This document shows, one piece after another, positions 24,754 to 35,229 of a DNA stretch of 60,000 nucleotides. Source of the DNA: Symsagittifera roscoffensis (Eukaryota; Xenacoelomorpha; Acoela; Convolutidae); NCBI RefSeq assembly GCF_963678635.1, contig NC_087065.1:71807345-71867344 (forward strand), read 5' to 3'. Each line of letters begins with the position of its first letter. The stretch's first letter is position 1. The notes beneath the pieces were generated by a model. The model was not told where the DNA came from. It worked only from the letters and a program-made list of their open reading frames with translations, and did not search any database. The position numbers were made by a program, and so were the translations under genes.

Positions 24754-25436
24754 AATCAACATCTGACTTTTGATTTCTTATAAAACAAAGGTAAAAAGAT
24801 TCAAAAGACTCTGTTAAACTAGTTGTTGACCCGAAAAAAGTCTACATCTCGGTTTGATAACGCTCGCTTATCGAGAGCGTAAAAATACTCGAAAAATATT
24901 TTAAGTTCATAATAAGGTATCTTCCAAAATTAATGAAAAACAAAAACTTGAAAGACTATACCTAACAAAACTGTCTTTTTTAAAACACTCGATTGATCAG
25001 ATATCATTATTCTCTCAAAATGTAATGACAACGAAACCAAAGCCAAGAGGGGCAAGCAAGCTGATGGCACTAAAGCTCAGAATTATTAACTCAAAAAGTT
25101 AGGTGTCATTTTTGCAGGCAAAAAATTCTGACACCAATTCTGCATCAAAAATTATTCAAAAAAGGTGGTGCACCAACAATGGCTATAAATGAATCCTTGA
25201 AAAACTTATCGCAAAAATTCTCTTATAAAACAGATTGAAATTTTTTTTTAAATCCAAGCAATTTGCAAACCATTAACAATGGGCAAAATAGCAAAAGGAG
25301 ATTTGCAAAGTTTTAATGGAAAAGTGTCAAAAAATAGAAACAAATGATTAATTTTTTTTAAATAATTACATTTTGAGATTCGGAAAAGATAAAATAAATC
25401 GGTCTAGAGCTCTTTGAATTCCAAAAGAATCTTTTA
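24754..25436. other. Intergenic A/T-rich DNA, no gene seen
   Basis: Near 24835-24885 the motif gataacgctcgctta occurs; a very similar gataacgcttgctaa is at 15075 and 50845. It is another short dispersed repeat. No coding frame is supported. Confidence 0.4.
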
Positions 25437-25628
25437 CACAGAGGCGAAGCAGAGCTTCACACCAGTTGCGATACAAAAAATGAATGATGTTCACTGTTTG
25501 CAGATGAACCTACAAATAGAAAAAAAACTTCAAAAAATTTTTTCTCAAAAAATAATAAAAATTGCAAAAAAATCCGAAATATTAGAAATGAATTACTTGC
25601 ACATTTAGAAGGTTCAAAAACAGAGATA
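25437..25628 (-). repeat. Tail-side fragment of the SINE-like family
   Basis: It starts with the shared acacagaggcgaagcagagc tail and an A-rich body, but lacks a recognisable tRNA-like head at the other end. The 88-bp duplication at 25629-25800 follows. Confidence 0.45.
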
Positions 25629-25800
25629 CAGCAAAGCATCGCAATACTTGCAGTACAATACATACAATGCATGGCCAATCCGCGGTAACAAAGCCGATGA
25701 TTCTTGAGCAGAGGTGCAGCAAGCATAGCAATACTTGGAGTACAAAACATGCTTAGCATGGCCGATGCGCGATAACAAAGCCGACGATTCTTGAGCAGGC
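25629..25800. repeat. Two tandem copies of an 88-bp sequence
   Basis: cagcaaagcatcgcaatact (25629) and cagcaagcatagcaatact (25717) begin two copies with an 88-bp period. Both end in aacaaagccga.gattcttgagcag. The copies differ at several sites, so the duplication is not recent. Confidence 0.7.
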
Positions 25801-26087
25801 ACAAGTTGCGTCGACAAAACTTTTATTCAAAAAAATTAACAACAAAATTTTTTTTTAAGTACCACCTCAAAAAAGTTAGATAAAACAATTTAACTTCTCA
25901 AACGATTCAAAAAGAGGTCTGTAAGCCGGTAAATTGCGAGCCAAAACGTTTCATGCCAAATAATCAAGAGAAAAAAAATATATGTGTTCCAAAATCGGAG
26001 TAGGTAAATTCACAACCAACATAAAAAAAAACAATCTACGTAAATACCAAGATCTACGTAAAATTAAGTGTCTTCAATTCGTTGATT

Positions 26088-26295
26088 GACACTTAAAAAT
26101 ACACAGAGGCAAAGCGGAGCTTTGTATCTCATTAAGCGTAGCATTGCAAGCTATTGAATAGAGAATGAGATTGAAATATTTTTTTTTCTAAAAAAATAAT
26201 TTGTTTGAACTATTCACTAGCCTACAATGCTATGCCTGCTCTGTATCGCAAGTTATGCAAAGCTTCACGTAGTCACTGTGTATTTTTAAAGTGTC
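26088..26295. repeat. Imperfect inverted pair of dispersed-repeat tails
   Basis: The left arm (gacacttaaaaatacacaga...) and right arm (...ctgtgtatttttaaagtgtc) are inverted copies about 90 bp long with mismatches, separated by a poly-T/A centre. The arms contain gcattgcaagcta..gaatagagaatgag, also found at 50165-50205. So the arms represent a second dispersed repeat that shares the acacagaggc end. Confidence 0.55.
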
Positions 26296-26519
26296 CAAAA
26301 ATATACTGAGTCAGGTTAAGTAAATTTATAAATTACCGGAGTAAATCACAGTTGCAACTACAAGGAAAAATGCTCGCAGCACAAGAAACATCCGTGAAGT
26401 GTCAACTGAGCCGAAAAAACAGCATACCAGAATAGCGAAAGTCCGACAATTCATCTTCTCTCGGAAAAAAACCTCTATTTCATGCATACAAAAAAAACTT
26501 GATGCATACCAAAAAAAAT

Positions 26520-26585
26520 AAGAGCCGTCCGGTAATGGAACCGGTGACCTTAAGGTGCGAAGCGTTAGCTACAGACCACGTGTGA
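26520..26585 (-). repeat. tRNA-like segment, probable SINE head
   Basis: On the minus strand, tggtctgtagctaacgcttcg is A-box-like and ccggttccattaccgg contains a B-box with a fair T-stem. There is no good acceptor stem. A tRNA-derived SINE head is the likeliest reading. Confidence 0.45.
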
Positions 26586-26940
26586 AGGAGCCTGGATGTT
26601 TTTAAGATTAATAATAAAGCAAAATCAATTTCTTACAGATTTGTAAGACAAGTTGTTTACGGGAAAAAGTCTAGTTCCCGATAACCAGACACTTGCTCTC
26701 GCAAGGATAATTATGACTGTTAGTGCGAACTATCTCACTTCTCAATTCAAACCAGCTGAGGACCTGAGATATTTGAGTTCTTGGAAAAAGTAGGTAGATA
26801 TGTAACATTAAATTAGAGGAAAAATTACAACCACCCGCAAGTAAGACAGCACAATAATGGAAAACACTAACCAAGCTAACCCGCCTGACAACGTTAAAAC
26901 ATGTAGCAATTCAATAATTTTAGAGTGAATTTATAAAAGC
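26586..26940. other. Region 3' of SEC62, no gene seen
   Basis: A/T-rich DNA with no supported coding frame. It lies beyond the likely SEC62 polyadenylation signal. Confidence 0.4.
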
Positions 26941-26946
26941 TTTATT
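26941..26946 (-). terminator. Likely SEC62 polyadenylation signal (AATAAA)
   Basis: TTTATT on the plus strand reads AATAAA on the minus strand, about 100 bp after the SEC62 stop codon, which is a normal spacing. Confidence 0.55.
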
Positions 26947-27044
26947 AACATAGTTTTTTCTTCTACAACATGTGACGCGGTGGCCATTTTTAGTGTAATT
27001 CATTGGTTTAGGATTTAAAAATTGACATGGAAGCATAGCGAATG

Positions 27045-29129
27045 CTAGGATTGCGCATCTAGCACCTCAAAATCGTTCTCGTTAACCGAGTTAGTGGACG
27101 AATTTTCTTCTTCGTTCTCATTGGCGTTGTTTTCATTCTCTTCAGGAGTCGCGTCATTATTTGGCAAGTGTTCATTGCCAACTAAGTTTGAGTCATTGGC
27201 ATCCGATTTGTTTTCATCCGACGACAAATCTTCATTTTCTTTGTTGTCCTGATTTTCATCCTCGCCTCCATGCACACTTTCCTCTTCATCTCGTTCCTCG
27301 TCCGATGAATTCTTCGCCTTGTCTTTTTTATCCTTCTTTTTATCCCCCGACTTTATCCACTTGCTCTCGTAATATGGCACAAACGACTCGAAGAACCCGA
27401 CTTCGGCAAACAAGTTCGGCAACAGCCAGAATCGACACTTTGACTTTGTGTACACAAACACCACTCCATAGACCATCAGCCGCACTAGAGCCAGAGCTAT
27501 GAGGATGCCGAGTAGAAGCATGGCCACGGAGCTGGTGGCGTACCAGGACGAGTAGCGTAGCCATTCTGGCCAGAGAGGGAACAGACAGATTGCGATGGAG
27601 CCGATGATGAGGCCTCCGCCAATCAGACTCTTCCAGATCGATTGCGACTCGTACACCCATACGTAGTAGCACTTGGGATCGTCGTAGAATGTTTGGTTCT
27701 AAAAAAGATTCTAAATTCTTTTTACGTCTAATGATTTGATTGTAAGACTTTATAAAATACAGCGCTTAATTTTTTGAATTTACTTCCCTTTGCTAATGAT
27801 TTTTCCAAAATTTAAAGATTATCGTAGGATTTCTTAGTAGGTAACTTAATAGGAAATTATGGCAGACATAATAACAAGCAAAACCGAAGCTTGTTTACTC
27901 AATAGTTTGCAAGGCACCCAATTAGCAGAAAATCATCAGCCGAAAATTTGATCACCATTCACAACAGTTAGTCTGATTTTCTTTTCTATCTTTTCTGAGG
28001 ACCCGAGTTCGAATCCTGGTCACACTGGCCTTGCTATTTTTATTCTCTTTCTTTTTGTTCTCGCCTAATTTGGTAGAGCTCTTTGTTGCTTTCGCCCTGA
28101 CTAGTTTCTTACCTATCTTTGTCTAGAGCAGAACGGTCTCTGTGATTTACCAATAACTCATACTACGCACAAATGAACTTTTCACGGAAAAAGCCATTCT
28201 TCTGATCTGACTTCGAAGCAGTTCTTATTATAGATCTAATTAACAGTCCCTCCCTCTTCAAGATGGGGGATTGTTAAGTAGGTTAAATTAGTCGACTTTT
28301 CGACAAATCAGAATGCAGCTAAATTAGAATTTCGATAGAACTATTTAGAGCGTATTTACTGTCTTGTTTATAAAGGTGGAGATTCTTTGGTAGATATCAT
28401 AGGAGGGAAGGGGATGGAGATTGTAAAGTAGATCCCTTATCATTATATATTGATACTAACCGGATTCAAATCGAGATGGACTTTTCCTTTGATCTTTTTC
28501 TTTGGTTTAGATTCAGAAGACGACTCATTATCGTCCTTTTTAACACTTGATTTACTATTGCTGTCTTTATTTTCTTTTTCTTCTTTATTTTCTTTCTTCT
28601 TGTCAGACACTTCTGGTTCCACTTTCTTGATCTTTCTTTTCTGAGGTCCCGAGTTCGAATCCTGGTCACCCCCTGGTCCAGCTGTTGCTTTCTCTTCCTT
28701 TTCTTCGTTTTCTCCTGGTTTGCTAGAGCTCTTTTTGGATGACTTGCTTTTGCTGCTTTCGTCCTTACTAGTTTCTTTAACTCTTGGCTTCTGTTTTTTG
28801 ACTATTTTGATAACGCGGTGGAATGAATTTTTGTTGAGTAAGTTTTGGCAAAACTCGATGGCCATTTTCCGATTGTTGAACAACGTCTCTCCATATTTGC
28901 CTTGGGCGAATTTGGACTCCATCAAACATGTTACTGCTTTTGCCCCAGCGAAGTAGAGCTTATTGTTGCCGTACATGTTCGCTTTTTTATTTTCGACGTT
29001 GTCAAATAGGAACTTGACGACTGCCTTTTCGTCTTTTGTTAGCTTCACATCTTTGCCTTCCTTCTGATTGTTGCTGCCTTGTTTGCGCCCAGGTGGCCGA
29101 GCACTTTTAACCGGCTTTGCTTTAGGCAT
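27045..29129 (-). CDS. SEC62: Translocation protein SEC62 (two coding exons)
   Basis: SEC62 is an ER membrane protein that works with SEC61/SEC63 in post-translational import. Exons 29129-28461 and 27698-27045 join in phase 0 and give 440 aa (human SEC62 is about 400). The start MPKAKPVKS was chosen because a tttcag acceptor lies just upstream of this ATG, implying an intron in the 5' UTR. An upstream in-frame ATG (29165) would read through that acceptor. The N-terminal cytosolic domain (residues ~38-118: KAVVKFLFDN, NKLYFAGAKAVTCLMESKFA) matches the family. A long Lys/Glu/Ser-rich linker follows. Then come YYVWVYES, two membrane spans (~247-266 with FPLWPEWL, and ~277-306), the conserved FWLLPNL..EVGFFESF stretch and a very acidic C-terminal tail. 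The intron holds a decayed copy of part of the linker exon (27981-28111). Confidence 0.93.
27981..28111 (-). pseudogene. Decayed partial copy of SEC62 coding exon inside the SEC62 intron
   Basis: This intron stretch resembles coding exon sequence at about 28635-28779. Shared blocks, in the same order and orientation, are cttttctgagg.cccgagttc, gaatcctggtcac, ttctc.ttt, ttggtagagctcttt/tttgctagagctcttt and gactagtttctta. Small deletions break the reading frame. It looks like a local duplication of part of the Lys/Glu-rich linker exon that drifted after landing in the intron. Confidence 0.7.
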
Positions 29130-30376
29130 AACCGGACTCTGAAATTCAACATTTTGAAAAACCATATCGCCATGGTTTTGAAGAGAAACAAATAAAATAT
29201 CTGCTAATGCTTAACGTCCATTTAAAAAAAAAAACAAGTCGAACAAAACTGCTCTAGAGTACCCAAAATAAATTTTAGGAAATAAGCAACCTTCATGCTA
29301 TACGGATGACGAAATTTATGTTTATACTTCTTACAAGACGATACTGACAGCCTTTTTGTTGAAACTTCCTGCACTCACGGCGAATTTTCGAAGAGCGATT
29401 TCGAGCACTTTTAAAGTTGAGTATCACCCGGCCATCACTATATCAGGTGATTCTATAGCAGATAGAATGGCTTGATTTATAAGAAAAAAATCAGGTTGGA
29501 GTCAGTTAATGCGTGATTTAAGATAAAACAACACAGGACTGTCGATATTTTTTTTTGACAATTTCTTCTGCGAACCCACCCAACTATCGCGGCGTTTGAG
29601 ATAAAAAAAGGTCTGTAAACATAAAGTTTGAATTAAACATTTACAGAAACTAACAAAGCAAACTAATAGTTAAAAGGTGTCAATGAATAATTGAACCAAA
29701 AAACTGTTTCGAGCTTTGAACTTCAGGACTTTTTCTGATGGAAACTACTTTGATTAAGATCCCTAATCGGGCAAAATTGGAACACAGGAGAAAACGTTTA
29801 ACTCCACTTCAAACTGATATACACGCTTGAAACCATTTTTCACGTCATTTTGTTTTTGCAGAGCGCAGTTCACCCTCCATTCAGCAAAAGAACTTCATAT
29901 TTACTCAAAACAAATCAATTGAGCAAAATTTGTCCCACTCAAGCTCGCTCTTACTTTGAGGCAAATGATTGCTCAAACAAAACAGAAAAAAAGTTACCGA
30001 ATTTTTTCTCGTCATTAATGTAGAGAAAAACATCAGTCGGACAATCAATCGGGTGAGAATTACGGTGCCACACTTTTTAACCCCACGTCATTCAACCCCT
30101 ATGTTTACACCCCTATGTTTACACCTTTCTATTTTATAACGCCGTGACAAAATAACGCCACGACAATTTAAACCCCTTTTAAAACCGATACATTGCTTCA
30201 CATTAAGCCCTTTTACAGCCATAGTAGTATTGCAATTAAGTGTACTAATTGAGGCCAGAAAAGCCACTCTTAATTCACTCGATGCATTTAGTCACTCAAA
30301 AAAATTGCATTTCGTTTGCAAGTGAAATAATCTCTCATTCGAGCGTTTAAAACAGATAACCCACAGGATGCTAGTT
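29130..30376. other. Upstream of SEC62; no gene seen
   Basis: The first part should hold the SEC62 5' UTR intron and promoter, which I could not resolve. Further on, a 14-bp direct repeat (cccctatgtttaca, twice, near 30099-30124) lies in a C-rich patch. No coding frame is supported. Confidence 0.4.
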
Positions 30377-30957
30377 CAGGATTGCCACGCGGTCAGGGCA
30401 AACAAAATATTGTCAGGGCAGTCAGGGCCGTGTCAGGGCGAGCAAAGTTGTGTCAGGGCCAGGAGCGTGAAAGCGTTGCTGGCCTTTTAGTTTTTACTCC
30501 ACTAAATTCAATTGTTCATTAAGAGTTAGCCAGTAATTTTTTCAGGGGGTATGAGTCGCGAATGTTCAGTCGAGGAAAGATGTAAAATCGACGAAGACTG
30601 GCTTCAAGATGGTTTAATTTAAATTGTGGGTTGCTAACTCAACAACTGAACACGAGTTCAGATGTGTTCTTTGTAAGAAATCATATACAGGGCGGAGCCA
30701 CTACTACGATTCACGTGCTTTGGGACATGCGAGAGCTGTGGATATTCTTCAGCAGTTCAGAGGAGTTTTCAAGGTAAGTTATCGAAATTAAGTTTTGGTA
30801 AATTTAACTAGTTGTTCATCGGAAACAAAAACTTTTGTTCAGGTTCATCCCCAGCAGAAGTTACAAATTTCTATGGACGGACCCAACGTGAACTGGTCCT
30901 TTATGAGAAGCCTACGGAATGAGTTAACCAGAATCTTGACACTCTTATTGCAGTCCG
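30377..30957 (+). pseudogene. 5' part of a hAT-like transposase gene, frameshifted and truncated
   Basis: caggattgccacgcggtcag at 30377 resembles a hAT terminal repeat and is followed by about five tcagggc motifs. A frame opens at ATG 30551 (MSRECSVEERCK...DWLQDG). It is lost by a one-base shift near 30620, then resumes as KLWVANSTTEHEF with the zinc-finger-like RCVLCKKSY...GHARA up to a clear donor (gtaagt at 30774). After an acceptor at 30842, the next exon reads VHPQQKLQISMDGPNVNWSF. This is characteristic of a family of hAT-like proteins common in invertebrates. At about 30957 the frame ends, because sequence identical to the tandem array begins. The rest of the gene is absent from the window. 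Confidence 0.65.
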
Positions 30958-33900
30958 GTTTTCACTTCGACCTATTATTTTTCGACCTATTTACCCAGTA
31001 TCACTGGTGCATTTTGATTTATTCAAAAATTAGGGAGAAAAAAATTATTAATTAGCCAATAGAGGGAGTTCTTGTTCCTTTTCTAGAGTTAGAATCAAAT
31101 TCAATCTAAGTCAAAATTACAGCTTCTTCAGGTTCCTCTAGATTAGCTTAAAAAACAGCTTCAACTAAATTTCAACTTCAACTTCTCTTGAACTTTTCAT
31201 TAAGTTTCATTTAAAAATTGAAACCATGCTGCCAGCTGAATAGCTCTCGGAAAGCGAGAATTCGTCCCCGTAAACCAGATCAATATGGAAACCCGACGCG
31301 TAGACTCCACAACACCTAAAAAAGCGATGCTTCCTGAGAACACTCCATTCAACTACTTTGAAGGCGGACATCAGATGCTGGTTGCGATACACCCTGAAAC
31401 GCCCCAAATTACCAGAACATAGATAATTCCCGAGAAATCCCCATGCAACAACTAGGAAGATCGAAAACTGTCCTGGATAATCTCTGACTCTACACCACCT
31501 AAAGAAGCGATGCTTCCTGAGAAACCTCCATTCAACGACTTGGAAGCAAGTTTTTCCGTTTTTGAGGATAGTTTGTGGCTAATTTATCCATCTTGTTCAG
31601 CTCACTTATGTTCATTTTTCAAAACAACTGGGGTAGCGATAGTTGCAGAATCAAAATTGCACAGGGGTGTCCCAATAAAAATGTCGTCACAATACTGGTA
31701 ATTCCCACTACTTTTGGTCTTGACTACCGAAAATTCCTTGAGTTTACACAAGTTGAAAGGACAATTGTTCATTTCATCAAGTTTACTGGGGTGTTTATTA
31801 GTCCAAAAAAATTGTCGTCACAATAAAGGCAGTTTTCATTACTTTTTAGTCATGATTACCAACATTCCCCAAAATTTCACAAAGTTGAAAAATATGGTTA
31901 TGCTTTTTAAGGTGGGTATAGCGGTGCTGCCTTGTTTGCGTTACCTTTCAGTAGTATAGAGCAGCAAGATGTCCAGCCTACTTTGGGAGAGAGGTCAACC
32001 TGTCAAAGTCGCGTGAATATGTTACTCAAGTAGCCTATTCTTTTTTTTTCTTGGGGGCCTAATAAAGATCTTATCAGATTAATTTTTTCAATTGAACTTC
32101 TGATAAGGGTATTTAACCGGCATCCTTGGGAATAAATTGTTTATACGTAATTAGGGTGGATAGCTTTATGACATCACCGAGGGGCAAACAATTGTATCAG
32201 ATTATTGTTTTCACTTGAATTATTTTCGACCTATTTACCCAGTATCACTGGTGCATTTTGATTTATTCAAAAATTAGGGGAAAAAATTATGAATTAGCCA
32301 ATAGAGGTAGTTCTTGTTCCATTTCTAAATTTAGAATCAATATCAATCTAAGTCAAATTTCAGCTTCTTCAGGTTCCTCTAGATAAGCTTAAAAAACAGC
32401 TTCAACTAATTTTCAACTTCAACTTCTCATCAAGTTTCATTAAAAAATTGAAACCATGCTACCAGCTGATTAGCTCTCGGAAAGCGAGAATTCGTCCTCA
32501 TAAACCAGATCGATATGGAAACCCGACGCGTAGACTCCACAACACCTAAAAAAGCGATGCTTCTGAGAACAATCCATTCAATTACTTTGAAGGCGGACAA
32601 CAGATGCTGGTTGCGATACACCCTGAAACGCCCCAAATTACTAGAACACAGCTGCTTACCGAGAAATCCCCATGCAACGACTTGGAAGATCGATAACTGT
32701 CCTAGACAATCGCTGACTCTATACCACCTAAAAAAGCGATGCTTCCGAGAACACTCCATTCAACTACTTTGAAGGCGGACAACAGATGCTGGTTGCGATA
32801 CACCCTGAAACGCCCCAAATTACCAGAACATAGATGCTTCCCGAGAAATCCCCATGCAACAACTTGGAAGGTCGAAAACTGTCCTTGATAATCTCTAACT
32901 CTACACCACCTAAAGAAGCGATGCTTCCTGAGAAATCTCCATTCAACGACTTGGAAGCAACTTTTTCCGTTTTTGAGGATAGTATGTGGCTAACTTATCC
33001 ATCTTGTTAAGCTCACTTTTGTTCATTTTTTCAAAACAACTGGGGTAGCGATAGTTGCAGAATCAAAACTGCACAGCGGTGTCCCAAAAAAATTTGTCGT
33101 CACAATACTGGTAACTCCCACTACTTTTGGTCTTGACTACCGAAAACTCCTTGAGTTTACACAAGTTGAAAAGACAATTGTTCATTTCATCAAGTTTACT
33201 GGGGTGTTTAATAGTCCAATAAAATTGTCGTCACAATAAAGGCAGTTTTCATTACTTTTTGGTCATGATTACCAACATTCCCCAAAATTTCACAAAATTG
33301 AAATAGTTGGTTGTGCTTTTTAAGGTGGGTATAGCGGTGCTGCCTTGTTTACGTTACCTTTCAGTAGTATAGAGCAGCAAGATGTCAAGCCTACTTTGGG
33401 AGAGAGGTCAACCTGTCAAAGTCGCGTGAATATGTTACTCAAGTAGCCTATTCTTTTTTTTTCTTGGGGGCCTAATAAAGATCTTATCAGATTAATTTTT
33501 TCAATTGAACTTCTGATAGGGGTATTTAACCGGCATCCTTGGGAATAAATTGTTTATACGTAATTAGGGTGGATAGCTTTATGACATCACCGAGGGGCAA
33601 ACAATTGTATCAGATTCTTGTTTTCACTTGAATTATTTTCGACCTATTTACCCAGTATCACTGGTGCATTTTGATTTATTCAAAAATTAGGGGGAAAAAT
33701 TATGAATTAGCCAATAGAGGTAGTTCTTATTCCATTTCTAAATTTAGAATCAATATCAATCTAAGTCAAATTTCAGCTTCTTCAGGTTCCTCTAGATAAG
33801 CTTAAAAAACAGCTTCAACTTATTTTGAACTTCAACTTCTCATCAAGTTTCATTAAAAAATTGAAACCATGCTACTAGCTGATTAGCTCTCGGAAAGCGA

Positions 33901-35229
33901 GAATTCGTCCTCATAAACCAGATCGATATGGAAACCCGACGCGTAGACTCCACAACACCTAAAAAAGCGATGCTTCTGAGAACAACCCATTCAATTACTT
34001 TGAAGGCGGACAACAGATGCTGGTTGCGATACACCCTGAAACGCCCCAAATTACTAGAACACAGCTGCTTACCGAGAAATCCCCATGCAACGACTTGGAA
34101 GATCGATAACTGTCCTAGACAATCGCTGACTCTATACCACCTAAAAAAGCGATGCTTCTGAGAACACTCCATTCAACTACTTTGAAGGCGGACAACAGAT
34201 GCTGGTTGCGATACACCCTGAAACGCCCCAAATTACCAGAACATAGATGCTTCCCGAGAAATCCCCATGCAACAACTTGGAAGGTCGAAAACTGTCCTGG
34301 ATAATCTCTGACTCTACACCACCTAAAGAAGCGATGCTTCCTGAGAAATCTCCATTCAACTACTTTGAAGGCGGACAACAGATGCTGGTTGCGATACACC
34401 CTGAAACGCCCCAAATTACCAGAACATAGATGCTTCCCGAGAAATCCCCATGCAACAACTTGGAAGGTCGAAAACTGTCCTGGATAATCTCTGACTCTGC
34501 ACCACCTAAAGAAGCGATGCTTCCTGAGAAATCTCCATTCAACAACTTGGAAGCAACTTTTTCCGTTTTTGAGGATAGTATGTGGCTAACTTATCCATCT
34601 TGTTAAGCTCACTTTTGTTCATTTTTTCAAAACAACTGGGGTAGCGATAGTTGCAGAATCAAAACTGCACAGCGGTGTCCCAAAAAAATTTGTCGTCACA
34701 ATACTGGTAACTCCCACTACTTTTGTTCTTGACTACCGAAAACTCCTTGAGTTTACACAAGTTGAAAAGACAATTGTTCATTTCATCAAGTTTACTGGGG
34801 TGTTTAATAGTCCAATAAAATTGTCGTCACAATAAAGGCAGTTTTCATTACTTTTTGGTCATGATTACCAACATTCCCCAAAATTTCACAAAATTGAAAT
34901 AGTTGGTTGTGCTTTTTAAGGTGGGTATAGCGGTCCTGCCTTGTTTACGTTACCTTTCAGTAGTATAGAGCAGCAAGATGTCAAGCCTACTTTGGGAGAG
35001 AGGTCAACCTGTCAAAGTCGCGTGAATATGTTACTCAAGTAGCCTATTCTTTTTTTCTTTCTTGGGGGCCTAATAAAGATCTTATCAGATTAATTTTTTC
35101 AATTGAACTTCTGATAGGGGTATTTAACCGGCATCCTTGGGAATAAATTGTTTATACGTAATTAGGGTGGATAGCTTTATGACATCACCGAGGGGCAAAC
35201 AATTGTATCAGATTGTTTTCACTTGAATT

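Noticed and set aside
25457-25817. Minus-strand frames with repeated SALLSRIGHA / RLCYR segments
   Set aside because: They come from the 88-bp tandem duplication and SINE tail, with no conserved features.
28000-28020. tRNA T-arm-like gagttcgaatcctggtc in the SEC62 intron (and in the exon at 28650)
   Set aside because: The exon copy is plain coding sequence in SEC62 and the intron copy is its duplicate. No D-arm or acceptor stem is present.
28443-29165. SEC62 starting at the upstream ATG (29165)
   Set aside because: A good tttcag acceptor lies between this ATG and MPKAK, and the extra residues MVFQNVEFQS are intron-like, so the start at 29129 is preferred.
34115-34545. Minus-strand frame LNGDFSGSIASLGG resembling plant-type leucine-rich repeats
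   Set aside because: The match is only the short L.G.FSGSI string. It arises from a third frame of the array subunits, lacks the rest of the LRR consensus and ends at unit borders.
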